NCBI RefSeq assembly: GCF_005884405.1
Contig: NZ_VCAO01000001.1
Location: 304,304-368,303 of the forward strand
Origin: Qipengyuania marisflavi
GTDB lineage: Bacteria > Pseudomonadota > Alphaproteobacteria > Sphingomonadales > Sphingomonadaceae
Direction of reading: 5' to 3'
DNA: 64,000 nucleotides
Shown here: positions 44,691 through 54,321 of the stretch, one piece after another
Numbering within the stretch: position 1 is the first letter of the stretch
Layout of the letters: each line of letters begins with the position of its first letter
The notes under the pieces: model-generated
The model's input: the letters and a program-made list of their open reading frames with translations, nothing else
What the model was told of the DNA's origin: nothing
Databases searched by the model: none
Made by a program: the position numbers and the translations under genes

Positions 44691-46283
44691 ATGTCCAATC
44701 GTATCACGCGCTTTCTGAGAAAACTGAGGATAGACGCCAGCGGTAACGCGATGATGCTGGTCGCTATGGGAGCGCCGATACTGATCGGCACGACCGGGAT
44801 GGGCGTGGATATGGCGCAGTATTATCTGATCAAGCGCGAGCTGCAATATGCGGCCGATCAGGCAGCGCTGGCCGGTGCTTGGGCACGCGGCAATGGTGAT
44901 ACCGGGACGACTTATAAGACCCGGGCAAACCAGGAATTCAACGCCAACACCGATACCACAGACCAATATTCCCCAACCGCCACGCCGAGCCTGGCTCCCT
45001 ATAATTCGATTGCCGATAACAGCGTTGTGGTCGCGGCAAGTGCAACGGTCAATATGCCGTTCGCCAGCTTTATCCTGAAGACTTCGACCACAATCGCAGT
45101 GAGCGCGACGGCGACTTGGGAAACAACGGACGAATATACTGCGTGCCTGTTCGCTCTTGACCCGCATGCCTCACAGTCTTTGCTGTTTAGTGGTGGCCCT
45201 GACGTCAATGCAGGTTGCGGTGTCGGCGCGATTTCCGACGCGTCTGATGCGGTCCACATCAACGGCAATAGCGGCACTTATGACGTGGGTTGGGTGATCA
45301 GCGGCGGCGGCGTATCCGATCAGCATGATGGCTTTGGTACGGCGCCTGTGGTGGAAAATATGGACGATCTGTACGACCCATTTGACCACCTTACCCCGCC
45401 TGACAACCCTACTCCGCAGAGCCTTAATTGTGGCTCAGTCAATGCAACCGCTTGGACTGCAGATGAGTCTCGCCAGGCTACGCTCAGCTACAAGTACTAC
45501 CGTGGCCAAAACACCGCGAAGGCAACTGCTGCTGGCGAGATCGCTTATACTGGCGCCAACCGCAGCACACCCGGTACCGCCGTTACAAACTATCCTGGCG
45601 AAGGTTACGCGACCGAGCCGGTCGATCGTACTGAAACAGTCGTCACCGCGTTGTACAAAATCGCCGGAAGCGGACCCGATTCCATCTGGGAAGAACCCAC
45701 CACTGTCACCAACTATACCTTCGCCAACAAGACATCATCGGGATCGTCTGCTGGAGCACTGCCACCAGGGACCTACACGAGCTTCAACATCAGTTGCGAC
45801 ACCGTTCTTGCTGGCGGAGTTTACGTGATCGATGGCGGCGAACTGAATGTAAACGCGAATTACAGCCTGACTGGCAGCGGCGTTATGTTCGTTCTCAAGA
45901 ATGGTGCCGGGCTGAAAATCAATGGCGGCGCTTATATCGATTTGTCGCCAATGACAGCGAACCAGCTAATCGCCGCTGGCGTGTCATCTGATGATGCGCA
46001 GGAATTGGAAGGAATGCTGATTTTTGAAGATCCCAATTCGGCGGGAACAACCGGAAACCGGATCAACGGCGATGCCAACACGCATCTCAACGGCGTTGTC
46101 TATCTTCCGAATAGCGGGCTGGACATAAGTGGCAGCATGACCGCGACCAGCGAATGCCTGATGATCGCATCGCGCACGCTGACATTGAGTGGAGGCGCTT
46201 CGGTCACCACTCTTTGCCCTGCTGGAGAATTCCAGGATATCGTGGTCGGTGCCGGCGGCACCAAAGTGAGGTTGGTAGCATGA
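44691..46283 (+). CDS. TadG-like pilus assembly protein
   Basis: 530 residues. The N-terminal TadE/G-like segment has NAMMLVAMGAPILIGTTGMGVDMAQYYLIKRELQYAADQAALAGA, the signature helix of TadG-type proteins. The rest is Gly/Asn/Thr-rich with repeated short beta-strand patterns (GGVYVIDGGELNVNANYSLTG, LKINGGAYIDL, LDISGSMTATS, LTLSGGASV), resembling an extracytoplasmic beta-helix. It lacks an evident von Willebrand A domain. It couples by ATGA to the following TadE-like gene. No tad ATPase or secretin is in this window. Confidence 0.8.
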   Translation: MSNRITRFLRKLRIDASGNAMMLVAMGAPILIGTTGMGVDMAQYYLIKRELQYAADQAALAGAWARGNGDTGTTYKTRANQEFNANTDTTDQYSPTATPSLAPYNSIADNSVVVAASATVNMPFASFILKTSTTIAVSATATWETTDEYTACLFALDPHASQSLLFSGGPDVNAGCGVGAISDASDAVHINGNSGTYDVGWVISGGGVSDQHDGFGTAPVVENMDDLYDPFDHLTPPDNPTPQSLNCGSVNATAWTADESRQATLSYKYYRGQNTAKATAAGEIAYTGANRSTPGTAVTNYPGEGYATEPVDRTETVVTALYKIAGSGPDSIWEEPTTVTNYTFANKTSSGSSAGALPPGTYTSFNISCDTVLAGGVYVIDGGELNVNANYSLTGSGVMFVLKNGAGLKINGGAYIDLSPMTANQLIAAGVSSDDAQELEGMLIFEDPNSAGTTGNRINGDANTHLNGVVYLPNSGLDISGSMTATSECLMIASRTLTLSGGASVTTLCPAGEFQDIVVGAGGTKVRLVA

Positions 46284-46741
46284 TTGCTCTGCGCACTTTT
46301 ATCGCCCGATTGCGGGATGATGCCCATGGGACGGTGGTTATCGAAACCGCCTTTGTGGTGCCGATTCTTGCCTTGCTTGCTCTTGGCGGTTTTGAGACGA
46401 GCCGAATTGTATCGCGGCACAGCGAACTTCAGGCAGCCGCCGCTGAAGCAGCCGCCATCGTGCTGGCCAGCACGCCAGACGAGGAGAGCGAGCGCGACAC
46501 GATTGAAGACGTTGTTGAAGCGTCGACGGGTCTTATTGACAGCAAAGTTAGCCTCAATTTCAAATACCGCTGTGACACCACTGGCTTGCTGACTGAGGAT
46601 CTGGACAGCTGCGGTTCGGGTGCCGTGGTTTCGGAATTTATTATCATTGTGATGCGAGACACTTACACGCCGCTTTGGACCGAATTCGGCATCGGCTCAG
46701 CGATCAATTACCGGGTCCAGAGAAGGGTTCAGATTTCGTGA
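46280..46741 (+). CDS. TadE-like minor pilin
   Basis: About 153 residues. The N-terminal pilin-type helix is GTVVIETAFVVPILALLALGGFE, with the conserved glutamate expected in TadE pseudopilins, followed by LQAAAAEAAAIVLAS. Two cysteines (YRCDTT, DSCGSG) may form a disulfide. The start is an ATG overlapping the TadG-like stop; an upstream open frame from 46154 is inside that gene. Part of a three-gene set. Confidence 0.8.
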   Translation: MIALRTFIARLRDDAHGTVVIETAFVVPILALLALGGFETSRIVSRHSELQAAAAEAAAIVLASTPDEESERDTIEDVVEASTGLIDSKVSLNFKYRCDTTGLLTEDLDSCGSGAVVSEFIIIVMRDTYTPLWTEFGIGSAINYRVQRRVQIS

Positions 46742-47172
46742 TGAAAACGCTTATCTCACGCATCAAACGCGATGAGCGTGGTTCGACACTGATCGAATTC
46801 GCCATCCTTGCCCCAGTCATCATTGGGATGTTCTTTGGCGTCGTTCAGGTTGGTATGAGCATGCAGTCTTACAACGCCATGCGCGGTGCGGCGTCCGATA
46901 CAGCACGCTATGCAGTGATCGAGTATATGAAGGAAAACGAGGTCACGGATGCGGCGCTGAAGACGCAGGCCGAGACCATCGCCAAGGCGGCGCCATACAT
47001 GCTCGGATCAAATGTGATCGCAACCGTAACGCCCGTGGCAAGCCCGCGCGTAAGCGGCACCTTCGAGAAGACGCTGACGATCACTTATACGCCGCCCAGC
47101 GTGCTGCCGCTGTTCGATTACACCAGTTCGGAGCTTACATTTTCGCGCCCGATCTTCCTGATCGACGAATAG
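46741..47172 (+). CDS. TadE-like minor pilin
   Basis: 143 residues, beginning MKTLISRIKRDERGSTLIEFAILAPVIIG with the TadE helix and conserved Glu, then MSMQSYNAMRGAASDTARYAVIEYM. The start codon shares one base with the preceding stop (TGATG). It differs from the previous TadE-like protein beyond the helix, suggesting two distinct subunits of a pilus tip or platform. It ends 16 bases before the convergent pdhB stop. Confidence 0.8.
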   Translation: MKTLISRIKRDERGSTLIEFAILAPVIIGMFFGVVQVGMSMQSYNAMRGAASDTARYAVIEYMKENEVTDAALKTQAETIAKAAPYMLGSNVIATVTPVASPRVSGTFEKTLTITYTPPSVLPLFDYTSSELTFSRPIFLIDE

Positions 47173-47188
47173 ACAAAGTTGCTGCCGC

Positions 47189-48562
47189 TCAATCGCGGTA
47201 GCAAACCTGCTTCACCGCCTTCACGATACGCGGAACGTCGATCAGCGCCAGCTTTTCCAGATTTGCCGCATAAGGCAGCGGCACATCCTCGTCACAGACC
47301 CGCAGGACTGGCGCATCGAGATGATCGAAGCCATCCTCCATGCAGGTCGCGATCACTTCCGATGCGATCGAGCAAGTTGGCCAGCCTTCCTCCGCGATTA
47401 CCAGACGGTTGGTCTTGGCGAGGCTTTCCAGAATTGCCTCCTTGTCGAGCGGCCTCAGTGTGCGCAGGTCGATAACTTCGGCATCGATACCCTCACCCGC
47501 CAATTCCTCAGCCGCATCAAGCGACAGCCCGACGCCGATCGAATAACTGACGATGGTGACGTCCGAACCCTCGCGCATGATCCGCGCCTTGCCGATTGGC
47601 AAGACATGGTCATCCAGTTCGGGCAATTCGAAGCTGCGACCATACAGCAGTTCATTCTCCAGGAAGACAACCGGATCCTCGCAGCGAATCGCCGCCTTGA
47701 GCAATCCCTTTGCGTCGGCCGCGTCATAGGGCGCAATCACGATCAGGCCGGGTACGCTGGCGTACCACGGGCCATAATTCTGGCTGTGCTGCGCGCCCAC
47801 CCGGCTGGCGGCACCATTGGGGCCGCGGAACACGATGGGGCAGCGCATCTGACCGCCTGACATATAATTCGTCTTCGCAGCCGAATTGATGATGTGGTCG
47901 ATCGCCTGCATCGCGAAGTTGAAGGTCATGAACTCCACAATCGGGCGTAGTCCGCCCATTGCGGCACCTGAACCGATACCGGCAAAACCATATTCGGTAA
48001 TCGGCGTGTCGATCACCCGCTTGGGGCCGAACTCGTCCAGCAGGCCCTGCGTAACCTTGTACGCGCCCTGATACTGCGCAACCTCTTCGCCCATCACAAA
48101 GACCCGCTCGTCCTTGCGCATTTCCTCGGCCATGGCATCGCGCAAAGCCTCGCGGAGCGTAACGGTCGCCATATTTGTGCCATGCGGAATGGCGGGATCG
48201 GTCACGCCGGTTTTCTTCGCAGGTTTGGTGATTTGGGCTTCCGACGGCTCGCGCCCGACATCCTTGCCCTCGCCTGCGACGTCTTCGACAAGTGCGGCAG
48301 CGGGTTCATCGGCCTCCTCACCCTCGCCTGCGATGGTCGCGATGACGGTTCCGACTTTCACATTCTCGGTCCCCTCGGCGATCAGGATCTTACCGAGCGT
48401 CCCTTCGTCGACCGCCTCGAATTCCATCGTGGCCTTGTCGGTTTCGATCTCGGCAATAATGTCGCCCGCAACGATCTCGTCGCCTTCGGACTTCAGCCAT
48501 TTGGCGAGCGTGCCTTCCTCCATGGTGGGGGACAGGGCGGGCATTTTCAGTTCAATCGCCAT
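47189..48562 (-). CDS. pdhB: pyruvate dehydrogenase E1 beta with N-terminal lipoyl domain
   Basis: 457 residues. A lipoyl domain (1-80, lipoyl lysine K43 in ETDKATMEF) is fused by an acidic/Pro-Ala linker to the E1-beta domain, which starts near residue 130 ([18 protein letters not shown]). Later motifs are [32 protein letters not shown] and [14 protein letters not shown]1-beta forms the heterotetramer with PdhA that decarboxylates pyruvate. The extra lipoyl domain is typical of Alphaproteobacteria. It is 3 bases downstream of pdhA. Confidence 0.96.
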   Translation of the reverse strand: MAIELKMPALSPTMEEGTLAKWLKSEGDEIVAGDIIAEIETDKATMEFEAVDEGTLGKILIAEGTENVKVGTVIATIAGEGEEADEPAAALVEDVAGEGKDVGREPSEAQITKPAKKTGVTDPAIPHGTNMATVTLREALRDAMAEEMRKDERVFVMGEEVAQYQGAYKVTQGLLDEFGPKRVIDTPITEYGFAGIGSGAAMGGLRPIVEFMTFNFAMQAIDHIINSAAKTNYMSGGQMRCPIVFRGPNGAASRVGAQHSQNYGPWYASVPGLIVIAPYDAADAKGLLKAAIRCEDPVVFLENELLYGRSFELPELDDHVLPIGKARIMREGSDVTIVSYSIGVGLSLDAAEELAGEGIDAEVIDLRTLRPLDKEAILESLAKTNRLVIAEEGWPTCSIASEVIATCMEDGFDHLDAPVLRVCDEDVPLPYAANLEKLALIDVPRIVKAVKQVCYRD

Positions 48563-48565
48563 GGC

Positions 48566-49639
48566 TCAATACTCCTCCACCAGAACATCGGTGTAGAGTT
48601 CGCTAGGTGCTGGTTCAGGAGAGCTTTCGGCAAAATCGGCGGCGGCGCTGACGACCTTGCGGATTTCCTTGTCGATGGCTTTCAACGCGTCCTCTTTGCT
48701 GCCTTGCTCGATCAGGGCTTTCTTAAGGCCCTCAATAGGATCGTGATGATCCTTCTGGTCCTGCACTTCCTCGCGTGAGCGGTACTTTGCCGGGTCAGAC
48801 ATCGAATGCCCGCGATAGCGATAGGTGTTGCATTCCATCAGCACCGGTCCCTTGCCCGCCCGCACATGAGCAAAGGCAATCTCGGCCGCCTGGCGAACTT
48901 CGAGCACGTCCATACCGTTGACCTTCATTCCCGGAATGCGGAAGGCGGTGCCGCGGCGATAAAATTCTGTTTCGGCACTGGAGCGGCCAACCGCTGTGCC
49001 CATCGCATATTGGTTGTTCTCTACCAGAAAGACGATTGGCAGCTTCCACAGGCTGGCCATGTTCATCGTTTCATAGACCTGGCCCTGATTGGCGGCGCCG
49101 TCACCGAAATAGGCCAGGCAGAGCCCGCCATCTTCATTGTACTGGTGTGCCAGCGCCAGCCCGCCGCCTAGCGCAACCTGTGCGCCGACGATGCCGTGGC
49201 CGCCATAAAACTTATGCTCGGTCGAGAACATATGCATCGATCCGCCCTTGCCCTTGGAGATGCCGGCCTCGCGCCCGGTCAGTTCGGCCATGATGACGTT
49301 GGGATCGATGCCATAGGCCAGCATATGACCATGATCGCGGTAGCCGGTGATCACACTGTCCAGCCCGCCGGTCAGCGCGGATTGCAGGCCAACCGCGACC
49401 GCTTCCTGCCCGATGTAGAGATGGCAAAACCCGCCGATCAGGCCGAGGCCGTACAATTGCCCGGCGCGTTCTTCGAAACGGCGGATCAGGAGCATCTGCT
49501 TGTAGAAACCAAGCATCTCCTCCGCGCTCGCATCATAACGCGGCTTTGCCTCATGGGCGTCCTGCAACGAATGAAGAGCGAAATCCGCAGCGTCCTGCGC
49601 GGTTTTCTTTACTTGCTTGCTCCGGGGGGTTTTGGCCAA
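48566..49639 (-). CDS. pdhA: pyruvate dehydrogenase E1 alpha
   Basis: Thiamine-diphosphate-binding half of E1, about 357 residues. The ThDP motif is GDGAANQGQVYETMNMASLWKLPIVFLVENNQYAMGT, and the regulatory loop is YRYRGHSMSDPAKYRSREEV. The start is uncertain: a TTG at 49639 with an AAGGGA upstream gives a plausible start (LAKTPRSKQVKK); the frame opens to 49711. The gene is transcribed with pdhB. E2 and E3 are encoded 42 kb away near 5-8.6 kb. Confidence 0.93.
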   Translation of the reverse strand: MAKTPRSKQVKKTAQDAADFALHSLQDAHEAKPRYDASAEEMLGFYKQMLLIRRFEERAGQLYGLGLIGGFCHLYIGQEAVAVGLQSALTGGLDSVITGYRDHGHMLAYGIDPNVIMAELTGREAGISKGKGGSMHMFSTEHKFYGGHGIVGAQVALGGGLALAHQYNEDGGLCLAYFGDGAANQGQVYETMNMASLWKLPIVFLVENNQYAMGTAVGRSSAETEFYRRGTAFRIPGMKVNGMDVLEVRQAAEIAFAHVRAGKGPVLMECNTYRYRGHSMSDPAKYRSREEVQDQKDHHDPIEGLKKALIEQGSKEDALKAIDKEIRKVVSAAADFAESSPEPAPSELYTDVLVEEY

Positions 49640-49789
49640 GATTTTGGGTCCCTTGTTCTTCCGGGGAGGATAGTGCGCTTGCCTATAGCCACAGCGCGCG
49701 CAGCCGCGCAACGGCGCACGCGCTTTGCATACGAAAACCTTACGGAAATGCGGGAGCGCAAAAGCGCGGACTGGCTCTTTGCAGAGCGC

Positions 49790-50104
49790 TTAGTCGTCCA
49801 GCTGGATCACAACTTCGTTGGGGTGAACAACATTGAGCTGGCTGCGCAGCAATTCGCCCACCATGTCAGGATCAGCATGTTTAGGATCGAGCAGGCCGAC
49901 CTTGTTCGCCAGCGCAGTGCGTTCTTTCTCCAGCGCAGAAAGCTGCGCCTTGCGCTGATCGAGAAGGCGCAAATTCTCGCTCCAGGACAGCAGCCCGGAT
50001 GGGCCAGCAATCGCCAGGCCGCCCATCAGCAGCAGGCACGCAAGCGCCCCGCCCTGTGTGGCCTTCTGCTTTTTGATGCCGTCCAAGAAGCGTTTGCGCT
50101 GCAT
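49790..50104 (-). CDS. ftsB: cell-division protein FtsB (septum formation initiator family)
   Basis: Short bitopic division protein of 104 residues: basic N-terminus (MQRKRFLDGIKKQK), a hydrophobic segment (GGALACLLLMGGLAIAG), then a coiled-coil region (ENLRLLDQRKAQLSALEKERTALANKVGLLDPKHADPDMVGELLRSQLNVVHPNEVVI). The last block matches the FtsB/DivIC family. A 150-base gap with no gene separates it from pdhA. Confidence 0.85.
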   Translation of the reverse strand: MQRKRFLDGIKKQKATQGGALACLLLMGGLAIAGPSGLLSWSENLRLLDQRKAQLSALEKERTALANKVGLLDPKHADPDMVGELLRSQLNVVHPNEVVIQLDD

Positions 50105-50156
50105 TTGCCCACAGAATCACAGTTAACGACTGCGTGCAAGCGGATTTCGTCTTTGG

Positions 50157-51317
50157 CTAATAAGAACGCGGCAGGCCGAGGACGTGTTCGGCCAGATAGC
50201 TGAGAATCAGATTCGTCGAAATCGGTGCCACCGTATACAGGCGCGCCTCGCGAAATTTGCGTTCGACATCGTATTCCTCGGCAAATCCGAAACCGCCGAA
50301 TGTCTGCACACACATATCCGCTGCCGCCCAACTGGCCTCCGACGCCAGCATCTTGGCCATATTGGCCTGTTCGCCAGCGTTACCCCCTTCGTCGTAAACC
50401 GCTGCGGCATGATGAACCATCAGTTCGGCGGCGCGCATTTGCGCATAGCAGCGGGCGATCGGGAATTGGACGCCTTGGTTCTGGCCAATCGATCGGCCAA
50501 ACACTTCGCGCTCCTTGGCATAGCCGGTGGCCTTTTCAATAAACCACTTGGCATCCCCGATACATTCCGCGCCGATCAGGATACGTTCGGCGTTCATGCC
50601 CGACAGGATGTAGCGAAAGCCCTTCCCTTCCTCACCGATGAGCGCGCTTGCCGGGATACGCATGTCGTCGAAGAAAATTTCAGTGGTTGAATGATTCATC
50701 ATCGTGCGAATGGGGCGGATGGTCATGCCCTTGCCCACAACTTCGCGCATATCGATCAGGAACAGGGAGAGGCCGTCGGTCTTCTTCTCCACTTGTTCCC
50801 GCGGGGTCGTGCGGGCGAGCAGCGCCATCAGGTCGGAATGCTCGGCCCGGCTGGTCCAGATTTTCTGGCCGTTGATGACGTATTCGTCACCGTCACGCGC
50901 TGCGAAGGTCCGCAGCGATAGGGTGTCGGTCCCGCTGGCTGGTTCTGACACACCGAATGCTTGAAGCCTCAACTCACCCTTCGCAACCGCTGGAAGATAA
51001 GCGCGTTTCTGCTCCTCAGAGCCATAACGCAGCAGCGTGTTCATGACATACATCTGCGCATGGGCAGCCGCGCCATTGCAGCCCGATGCCTGGATTTCCT
51101 CCATGATGATTGCTGCGGAATCCAGTTTCAGCCCGCTGCCGCCATATTCCTCTGGGATCAATGCTGCCAAAAACCCTGCCTGCGTCAGCGCATCGACAAA
51201 TTCGTCCGGATATTCGCGGTCGCGATCCTTCGCGCGCCAATACTCGCCGGGGAAGGCTTCACACAAAGCACGTACCGCGCGGCGGATTTCATCAAGGTCT
51301 TCACTAGTCTGAGCCAT
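50157..51317 (-). CDS. acyl-CoA dehydrogenase
   Basis: FAD enzyme of 386 residues. Family motifs are LQAFGVSEPASGTDTLSLRTFA, GQKIWTSRAEHSDLMALLART, and the C-terminal CVQTFGGFGFAEEYDVERKFREARLYTVAP. At the usual catalytic-Glu segment (YEGTSEI in MCAD) this protein has LYTVAPISTNL; SGMNAERILIGAE, where isovaleryl-type enzymes keep their base, contains a Glu. The substrate is therefore uncertain, perhaps a branched acyl-CoA (inference). Divergent from hpd across 141 bases. Confidence 0.85.
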   Translation of the reverse strand: MAQTSEDLDEIRRAVRALCEAFPGEYWRAKDRDREYPDEFVDALTQAGFLAALIPEEYGGSGLKLDSAAIIMEEIQASGCNGAAAHAQMYVMNTLLRYGSEEQKRAYLPAVAKGELRLQAFGVSEPASGTDTLSLRTFAARDGDEYVINGQKIWTSRAEHSDLMALLARTTPREQVEKKTDGLSLFLIDMREVVGKGMTIRPIRTMMNHSTTEIFFDDMRIPASALIGEEGKGFRYILSGMNAERILIGAECIGDAKWFIEKATGYAKEREVFGRSIGQNQGVQFPIARCYAQMRAAELMVHHAAAVYDEGGNAGEQANMAKMLASEASWAAADMCVQTFGGFGFAEEYDVERKFREARLYTVAPISTNLILSYLAEHVLGLPRSY

Positions 51318-51394
51318 AGGCGAGCTTCATGGCGTGCGGTGCAAGCGCTGGCAATCGCGAGTGGAACGGACACTGCCTTTCCGTGGTTGATTTC

Positions 51395-51423
51395 TTGACA
51401 TTTGCTGCGGCAAAGGATATTTA
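51395..51423 (+). promoter_or_regulatory. sigma-70-like promoter of hpd
   Basis: TTGACA (51395-51400), a 17-base spacer, then TATTTA (51418-51423), about 36 bases before the hpd ATG. The match to consensus is close for both boxes, with correct spacing. An AT-rich stretch follows it. Confidence 0.65.
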
Positions 51424-51458
51424 GTTTCCAATGTAACCATACCTTGGTGAGGACCGAT

Positions 51459-52565
51459 ATGCCCGATCTCTTTGAAAACCCAATCGGCCTCGACGGCTTT
51501 GAATTCGTCGAATTTTCTGCTCCTGATAAGGGCGTGCTCGAACCGGTCTTCCAAGCGATGGGCTTCACCCATGTTGCCTCGCATCGCTCCAAGGATGCGC
51601 ACCTGTGGCGCCAGGGCGGCATCAATCTGGTCACCAATTATGAACCCAAAAGCGCCGCATGGTATTTCGCCCGCGAGCATGGCCCTGCCGCTTGCGGAAT
51701 GGCGTTCCGCGTCAAGGATGCGCGCAAGGCCTATACCGAACTTCTGGAACGCGGGGCAGAGCCTGTCGCGGTTGAAACCGGCCCGATGGAACTGCACATC
51801 CCGGCAATCCGCGGCATTGGCGGCGCAATCCTCTATCTGGTTGACCGGTATGACGGTGACAGCGGCGAGAACCTGTCGATCTACGACATTGATTTCGAAT
51901 ATCTGCCAGGTGTCGACAAGCATCCGGTGGGCGCCGGTTTCAAGCTGATCGATCACCTTACCCACAATGTCTACAATGGCCGGATGGCCTATTGGGCGGA
52001 CTATTACGAAACGCTGTTCAACTTCCGCGAAATCCGCTTTTTCGACATTAAGGGCGAATATACCGGCCTGACCTCCAAGGCGCTGACCGCGCCCGATGGC
52101 AAGATTCGCATCCCGCTCAATGAAGAGGGTGACGGCGGCAAGGGTCAGATCGAAGAATTCCTGCGCGAATTCAATGGCGAGGGTATCCAGCATATCGCGC
52201 TGATCTGTGACGATTTGCTGCAATGCTGGGACAATCTGAAAGAGCTGGGCGTGCCATTCATGGATGCTCCGCCAGAAACCTATTACCAAATGCTGCCCGA
52301 ACGTCTTCCGGGTCACGGCGAAGATGCGCAGCAGCTGCAAGCGCGCGGTATCCTGCTGGACGGCACCATCGAGGGCGGCCAGCCCCGCCTGCTACTGCAG
52401 ATTTTCGCTCAGGCGCAGGTCGGCCCGGTGTTTTTCGAATTTATTCAGCGCAAGGGTGACGACGGCTTCGGCGAAGGCAATTTCAAGGCCCTGTTCGAAA
52501 GCATGGAGCGCGACCAGATCAACCGCGGAGTGTTGCAGGTCGAGGAAGTGGAACCAGCGGAATGA
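51459..52565 (+). CDS. hpd: 4-hydroxyphenylpyruvate dioxygenase
   Basis: Converts 4-hydroxyphenylpyruvate to homogentisate in tyrosine breakdown, 368 residues. The two VOC-fold halves are visible. The three iron ligands are expected in IDHLTHNVY (His), [11 protein letters not shown] (His) and [12 protein letters not shown] (Glu). The start at 51459 ([19 protein letters not shown]) is preceded by GGTGAGGA; the frame extends to 51402 upstream. The next gene is a small VOC protein coupled by ATGA. Confidence 0.95.
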   Translation: MPDLFENPIGLDGFEFVEFSAPDKGVLEPVFQAMGFTHVASHRSKDAHLWRQGGINLVTNYEPKSAAWYFAREHGPAACGMAFRVKDARKAYTELLERGAEPVAVETGPMELHIPAIRGIGGAILYLVDRYDGDSGENLSIYDIDFEYLPGVDKHPVGAGFKLIDHLTHNVYNGRMAYWADYYETLFNFREIRFFDIKGEYTGLTSKALTAPDGKIRIPLNEEGDGGKGQIEEFLREFNGEGIQHIALICDDLLQCWDNLKELGVPFMDAPPETYYQMLPERLPGHGEDAQQLQARGILLDGTIEGGQPRLLLQIFAQAQVGPVFFEFIQRKGDDGFGEGNFKALFESMERDQINRGVLQVEEVEPAE

Positions 52566-53125
52566 GCGCGCATCCGGTCAAGCTGGGCGGCGTCCATCAT
52601 GCAGCCTACCGCTGCAAGGACGCCAAGGAGACAGTCGAATGGTATGGAAGGGTGCTGGGCATGGAATATGTCAGCGCCTTTTCCGAAGACCACGTGCCTT
52701 CGACCGGCGATTACGATCCGTACATGCACGTCTTCCTCGATGCCGGGAACGGCAATGTGCTAGCCTTCTTCGAATTGCCCAACCAAAAGGATATGGGCCG
52801 TGACGAGAACACGCCCGCCTGGGTCCAGCATCTTGCGTTCAAGGTCGCCAGCGAAGACGAATTGCTGGCCGCCAAGCAGCATATCGAGGGCCTCGATATC
52901 GACGTGCTCGGCCCCACGCATCACGGCATTTTCAAATCGATCTATTTCTTCGACCCGAATGGTCACCGCGTCGAACTGGCGACGGATATCGGAACCGACG
53001 AGCAATATGCCGAACTCAAACGCGTTGCGCCGCTAATGCTCGACGAATGGAGCCAGACCAAAAAGGCCCCGCGTCATGCCGATTGGCTGCATGAAGTTGC
53101 GCGCAAAGAGCACAATCTTGGCTAA
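52562..53125 (+). CDS. VOC-family (glyoxalase/dioxygenase-like) protein
   Basis: 187 residues with two beta-alpha-beta-beta-beta modules. Possible metal ligands are His in GGVHHAAYR, His in [11 protein letters not shown] and Glu in HRVELATD. It is translated from an ATG overlapping the hpd stop, so it probably belongs to aromatic amino acid breakdown, but its reaction is unknown. There is no homogentisate dioxygenase or maleylacetoacetate isomerase in this window. Confidence 0.8.
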   Translation: MSAHPVKLGGVHHAAYRCKDAKETVEWYGRVLGMEYVSAFSEDHVPSTGDYDPYMHVFLDAGNGNVLAFFELPNQKDMGRDENTPAWVQHLAFKVASEDELLAAKQHIEGLDIDVLGPTHHGIFKSIYFFDPNGHRVELATDIGTDEQYAELKRVAPLMLDEWSQTKKAPRHADWLHEVARKEHNLG

Positions 53126-53203
53126 CGCCGGGTAATCTTATAGTGCAGGAGTATCGGAACGCCTTTGTGGGCAAAGTCGTTGCCCCGCAAAGGGAGGTCT
53201 GAA

Positions 53204-54088
53204 TTGGATTATATCGAGACGCTGCGCAAGCAGTTGCAAGCCATGGCAGAAGGCTTTGTGGCCTCGTTACCCAGCTTCGCCATTGCCTTGCTTATCCTGT
53301 TCGTGACGTGGATCCTTGCGCGGTTTGCCACGCGCATTGCCGATGCTCTGGTCGGCCGGACCGAAGTACGCGCCAGCCTGCGCAACCTGATGGACACCTT
53401 GGTCAATCTGGCGATCTGGGTCATGGGCCTGATGATCGCGGCCATCGTGGTGTTTCCCGATCTCACCGCTGCAAGCCTGCTGGCCGGGCTGGGCCTGGGC
53501 GCAGTTGCGATCGGGTTCGCGTTTCAGGACATCTTCGAGAACTTCTTTGCCGGTGTTCTGATCATGGTGCGAACCAAGATGCGCATTGGTGATGTCATTG
53601 TATGCGAAGGGATCAGCGGCAAGGTCGAACATATCTCGCTGCGCGAAACGCATGTGCGCAAGCTGTCGGGCGAACTGACGCTGGTGCCCAATTCAATGCT
53701 GTTCAAGAATCCGGTAGAGATCCTGACCGATGAAAGCGAGCGCCGCCACGAGGTGGTGGTGGGCGTTTCCTACGATACCAACCTCGATCATGCCGCCGAT
53801 GTCATCCGCCGCGCAGTCGAAGGGCTGGACGTGGTGCTGGCCAGCAAGGGCGTCGATATCTTTGCGCAGGAGTTCAACTCCAGCTCGGTCGATTTCCTGG
53901 TCCGCTGGTGGGCCGGATCAAGCCCGCGTGACGCTTGGGAGACCAAAGATAAGGTCATACGCGCGATCAAGGCCGCATTGGACGATGCAGGGATCGAAAT
54001 CCCGTTCCCCTATGTCACGCATACCTTCAAGGAAACCGTCCCGGTCACCCAGCTCGACGGCAACCGCCGCGGTTTTGCGGAGCGGTAA
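53204..54088 (+). CDS. small-conductance mechanosensitive channel (MscS family)
   Basis: Inner-membrane channel that opens under membrane tension, 294 residues. Three hydrophobic helices occupy about residues 10-120, the third containing the pore-lining Gly/Ala pattern LLAGLGLGAVAIGFAFQDIFENFFAG. The cytoplasmic beta-domain has MRIGDVIVCEGISGKVEHISLRET and LVPNSMLFKNPVEI. A TTG at 53204 with AAGGGAGGT upstream is the chosen start; an in-frame TTG at 53165 is less likely. Confidence 0.9.
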   Translation: MDYIETLRKQLQAMAEGFVASLPSFAIALLILFVTWILARFATRIADALVGRTEVRASLRNLMDTLVNLAIWVMGLMIAAIVVFPDLTAASLLAGLGLGAVAIGFAFQDIFENFFAGVLIMVRTKMRIGDVIVCEGISGKVEHISLRETHVRKLSGELTLVPNSMLFKNPVEILTDESERRHEVVVGVSYDTNLDHAADVIRRAVEGLDVVLASKGVDIFAQEFNSSSVDFLVRWWAGSSPRDAWETKDKVIRAIKAALDDAGIEIPFPYVTHTFKETVPVTQLDGNRRGFAER

Positions 54089-54145
54089 TTCAGCCCTGTC
54101 GACGCGGGATTGCCAGCGGACGGCTTGCTGCTAAATGGACCGCGG

Positions 54146-54222
54146 GCGCCCGTAGCTCAGTCGGATAGAGCACCAGATTCCTAATCTGGGGGCCACAGGT
54201 TCGAATCCTGTCGGGCGCACCA
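54146..54222 (+). tRNA. tRNA-Arg(CCU)
   Basis: A 77-base tRNA with encoded CCA. Acceptor stem GCGCCCG/CGGGCGC, D-arm with AGCTCAGTCGGATAGAGC, anticodon stem CCAGA/TCTGG with loop TTCCTAA (anticodon CCT), and T-arm CAGGTTCGAATCCTG. Anticodon CCU reads AGG, a rare codon in GC-rich genomes. tRNA-Arg genes are frequent integration sites, and a copy of this gene's 3' end lies 118 bases downstream (see repeat). Confidence 0.96.
54204..54222 (+). repeat. tRNA-Arg 3' end, first copy of a direct repeat
   Basis: The 19 bases AATCCTGTCGGGCGCACCA at the 3' end of tRNA-Arg recur at 54322-54340 with one change. This is the pattern of an integrase attachment core at a tRNA 3' end. Confidence 0.6.
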
Positions 54223-54256
54223 TTCGAACCGGCCCCGTAGGGGCTAGGCCGAATGG
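54220..54256 (+). terminator. possible terminator hairpin after tRNA-Arg
   Basis: CCATTCG (54220-54226) pairs with CGAATGG (54250-54256), and an inner GGCCCC/GGGGCT-type stem around GTA strengthens the hairpin. It is followed by TTTG. It overlaps the CCA end, so transcription may stop after the tRNA, with processing trimming it. Confidence 0.5.
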
Positions 54257-54321
54257 TTTGTCATGATGGATACGTTCTTGGTTCGGAGCCGGAGCGAAGC
54301 ATAGGCGCCGCCGGAGGCGGC

